Positions 5,892 through 7,357 of a stretch of DNA of 7,357 nucleotides are shown here, piece by piece (the first letter of the stretch is position 1; each line of letters opens with the position of its first letter). A program made the translations under genes and the position numbers. Source of the DNA: Candidatus Caenarcanales bacterium (GTDB lineage: Bacteria > Cyanobacteriota > Vampirovibrionia > LMEP-6097); NCBI GenBank assembly GCA_021299565.1, contig JAJTHA010000134.1, positions 1-7,357 on the forward strand, read 5' to 3'. The notes under the pieces were generated by a model. The model was not told the origin of the DNA. It did not search any database and saw only the letters and a list, made by a program, of their open reading frames with translations.

Positions 5892-5894
5892 CGG

Positions 5895-6059
5895 TTATTT
5901 TTTCTTCAACGCGCGATAGATAGTAAGCACAAAGCCTAAAATAGCACCAACTATCACACATATCGCCATGCATTTGATGCCTAGATTATTTTCCAGAAAA
6001 TAACCAAGCCCCAAAAACAAAATTACCGTTGCTGGAATTGTGTAGGCTAGATCATGCAT
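5895..6059 (-). CDS. AtpZ/AtpI-like 54-aa two-helix membrane protein
   Basis: Reading the minus strand from ATG at 6059 to TAA at 5895 gives 54 residues. Two hydrophobic helices (about 7-22 and 30-48) are joined by GYFLENNLGIK (19-29) and end in a positively charged tail, RALKKK. The helix-GYxLD/E-xxxG-helix-basic-tail layout is that of the AtpZ/AtpI family of small proteins often encoded at the head of F0F1 ATP synthase operons, where they are proposed to assist c-ring assembly or Mg2+ handling. Here the usual Asp of the loop is Glu23. It begins 2 nt after the lexA stop, so it is translated from the lexA transcript, an unusual location; no atp genes are visible. Repeat B begins 3 nt beyond its stop. 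The first ATG is chosen; a second ATG 4 nt later is in another frame and stops at once. Confidence 0.65.
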   Translation of the reverse strand: MHDLAYTIPATVILFLGLGYFLENNLGIKCMAICVIVGAILGFVLTIYRALKKK

Positions 6060-6061
6060 GC

Positions 6062-6757
6062 TTAGACTTTTCTGACTATGCCTTTGACTACACCTTGAAC
6101 ACGTAGTTTTTGTTTACTTGGATCGACGTAAATCGCTTGCATAGTAGGATTCTCTGGCTGAAGTCTGATGCGATCTCCTTCATGAAAATATCTTTTGAGA
6201 GTGGCAGATTCATCATTGATAAGTGCAACTACAATTTCTCCATTGCGAGGAATATCTCTTGGTTCTACCAAGACCAAATCCCCATCACAAATAAAAGCAT
6301 CTATCATGCTCTCACCTTTGACTCTAAGGGCGTAGCAACCATCAGCGAAGTAACTATCCAATTCCAAATATTCATCGGTTTCATCCATCACTGTAAAGGG
6401 TTGACCGGCAGCTATTTTGCCAAGTATAGGAATGGATCTTGTTCCAGAACTAAATTCTGAATTGTCTTGTTGAGACTTGTAGCTGATCCCATAGTTGTCT
6501 TTAACTATATTAGGAAATTTTTCTTGACAATGTCCCACTACAGACATATCTACAATACGGACTGATCTTGCGGAGCCAGGATTCCAAGTAATGGCAGATT
6601 TCTTTTTGAGAGCTGACATGTGGTACTGCAAAGTGCCCTTGGTGATTCCCATCTCCGCTGCAATCTCGTCCAGGGTGGGGGGGAAATTAAACTTATTAGT
6701 GAGTCTATAAATGACTTCCGCGGTTTCTTCTTGTTTTGGTGATAAAACTGTGCTCAT
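6062..6757 (-). CDS. lexA: LexA, SOS-response transcriptional repressor / self-cleaving peptidase S24
   Basis: 231 aa, somewhat longer than the usual 200-210. The N-terminal winged helix-turn-helix spans about 3-70 (FPPTLDEIAAEMGIT then the recognition helix KGTLQYHMSALKKK at 40-53, and SARSVRIV). A longer than usual linker (about 70-106) leads to the S24 domain: cleavage site A117-G118 in GKIAAGQPF, nucleophile S150 in VKGESMID, general base K188 in SATLKRYF, and RLQPENPTMQAI. All catalytic elements are present. Family knowledge: RecA filaments formed after DNA damage stimulate self-cleavage, derepressing SOS genes, usually including lexA itself. It has a strong promoter 6 nt before the ATG and no Shine-Dalgarno. 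The AtpZ-like gene follows 2 nt after its stop; the DUF4149 gene lies upstream on the same strand. Confidence 0.96.
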   Translation of the reverse strand: MSTVLSPKQEETAEVIYRLTNKFNFPPTLDEIAAEMGITKGTLQYHMSALKKKSAITWNPGSARSVRIVDMSVVGHCQEKFPNIVKDNYGISYKSQQDNSEFSSGTRSIPILGKIAAGQPFTVMDETDEYLELDSYFADGCYALRVKGESMIDAFICDGDLVLVEPRDIPRNGEIVVALINDESATLKRYFHEGDRIRLQPENPTMQAIYVDPSKQKLRVQGVVKGIVRKV

Positions 6758-6763
6758 ACTTAT

Positions 6764-6792
6764 ATATTACCATATAAAGATACGCTAGTCAA
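6764..6792 (-). promoter_or_regulatory. Strong sigma-70 promoter of lexA
   Basis: On the minus strand, TTGACT (6792-6787), a 17-nt spacer, and TAATAT (6769-6764) fit the consensus well. Only 6 nt separate the -10 from the lexA ATG, so the transcript should begin at or next to the start codon. An AT-rich imperfect inverted repeat (CTTTATAT...ATATATAAG) straddles the -10 and could be the LexA operator, but it is weak evidence given the base composition. Confidence 0.72.
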
Positions 6793-6793
6793 C

Positions 6794-6812
6794 CTTTTGT
6801 AAGAGCTTTTGT
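6794..6812 (-). repeat. Tandem 7-bp direct repeat upstream of the lexA -35
   Basis: ACAAAAG occurs twice on the minus strand (6812-6806 and 6800-6794), 12 bp start to start, with the second copy ending one base before the -35. The near-helical spacing and position would suit an activator or repressor site. This is a possible operator only; short AT-rich repeats also arise by chance. Confidence 0.3.
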
Positions 6813-6834
6813 GGATATCTTGAGAAGGTTTCTT

Positions 6835-7278
6835 CTAAACAGCGAAACTTGCTAATAGTACTAAACCTAGTAAAAAATTAACTCTGTGTAAAAGCTCGCT
6901 TTGTTTGTGCAAATCTAAAAATAGTTTATCGTCAGTTTCATAAGCAGTGTTTATTTGCGGTGACAAAACAAATGCCATATAAAAACTAATTGCAGCTATA
7001 CCAATCACCAAAAGCAAAGTAATGATGCCGCCAGCATTAAAAGTGGGTTTGACAAAAATCATTTCAATAATTTTTGCGCTAAGCAAAATGATCGCGGAGA
7101 CTTTTATCCAGTTATCAAACCTGTTAAAAATATCTACCATCACAGAACCAGCTTCCTCGCGGCTAAGTGAATTAAATAGTGTTGGAGCCGCTAGAGCACC
7201 AATAGTAATGGTTCCACCGGTAATTATAATCAAACTAATTAATTGAAGGCTGCTGCTAATAAACGAAAGATTGAACAT
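6835..7278 (-). CDS. DUF4149-type integral membrane protein
   Basis: The 147-aa protein has four likely membrane helices (about 9-29, 59-76, 83-106, 131-147). Family-like features are the GG-x-x-x-GALAAPTLFNSLSREEAG segment (21-44), VLSPQIN (104-110) and FLDLHKQS (120-127), matching the DUF4149/TMEM205-like pattern of A-P-x-LF ... AG, a SPxI motif, and F-x-x-LH-x-x-S. The biochemical role of this family is not established. The ATG at 7278 directly precedes the first helix; TAGAAT lies 9 nt upstream and no Shine-Dalgarno is seen. It ends 77 nt before the lexA start on the same strand with no convincing terminator between, so some readthrough into lexA is possible. Confidence 0.85.
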   Translation of the reverse strand: MFNLSFISSSLQLISLIIITGGTITIGALAAPTLFNSLSREEAGSVMVDIFNRFDNWIKVSAIILLSAKIIEMIFVKPTFNAGGIITLLLVIGIAAISFYMAFVLSPQINTAYETDDKLFLDLHKQSELLHRVNFLLGLVLLASFAV

Positions 7279-7287
7279 AGAACTTTT

Positions 7288-7293
7288 ATTCTA
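7288..7293 (-). promoter_or_regulatory. Possible -10 element of the DUF4149 gene
   Basis: TAGAAT on the minus strand (overlapping TATAGA, 7295-7290) lies 9 nt before the ATG at 7278. No matching -35 is seen in this very AT-rich stretch, so support is weak. Confidence 0.25.
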
Positions 7294-7302
7294 TACTGAA
7301 AA

Positions 7303-7332
7303 TTTATTCTATTTATTAGATAAGTGTATAAT
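7303..7332 (+). promoter_or_regulatory. Possible rightward promoter at the window edge
   Basis: TTTATT (7303-7308), an 18-nt spacer and a consensus TATAAT (7327-7332) point rightwards out of the window, as expected if a divergent gene begins beyond 7357. The -35 is poor and the region is AT-rich. Confidence 0.25.
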
Positions 7333-7357
7333 TTACTTTGTGTTAATTTTGTGCCTC

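Noticed and set aside
6110..6460. A 116-codon open frame on the plus strand inside lexA
   Set aside because: It is antisense to an unmistakable LexA with complete catalytic motifs, and its product shows no domain or sensible composition.
7022..7246. A 74-codon plus-strand frame opposite the DUF4149 gene
   Set aside because: It mirrors the hydrophobic codons of the membrane protein on the other strand; no independent support.

Overview
This is an AT-rich bacterial chromosomal window that uses the standard code (TGG for Trp, TGA read as stop). A stand-alone heptose-phosphate adenylyltransferase and several exported proteins point to a Gram-negative, LPS-type envelope. LexA indicates an SOS response. 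I cannot place the organism firmly: two sizeable proteins (341 and 247 aa) match no family I recognise, which suggests a poorly studied lineage. A non-photosynthetic cyanobacterial-type (Melainabacteria-like) or similar candidate lineage is only a guess.

Left part (1-4332, all minus strand). Reading leftwards there is a tightly packed six-gene run: a secreted 341-aa protein of unknown function, a periplasmic DsbA/ScsC-like thiol oxidoreductase, a 65-aa protein, a 7-cysteine 102-aa protein, rfaE2, and batD, which runs off the left edge. Gaps are 20 nt or less and two junctions overlap (23 nt and 4 nt). The theme is envelope biogenesis and stress. Embedded -10-like hexamers suggest that some members can also be transcribed separately.

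Middle (4333-5891). A divergent promoter region leads to a rightward 247-aa unknown protein. Next come a 101-bp imperfect palindrome, a tRNA-Thr(GGT), a small lysine-rich 95-aa ORF, a half-copy of a second palindromic repeat and a full 110-bp copy of it. Both complete palindromes begin within 3-4 nt of a stop codon, and both can be drawn with the same layout: an outer stem, two side hairpins and an apical stem.

Right part (5895-7357, minus strand). From right to left: a DUF4149-type membrane protein, lexA with a strong sigma-70 promoter almost touching its ATG, and a 54-aa AtpZ/AtpI-like two-helix membrane protein that starts 2 nt after the lexA stop.

No phage, transposase, CRISPR or defence genes are visible. 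The features most worth following up are the two structured dispersed-type repeats, the recurring pattern of -10 hexamers 6-9 nt before start codons without Shine-Dalgarno sequences (possible leaderless transcription), and the unrecognised members of the envelope operon.
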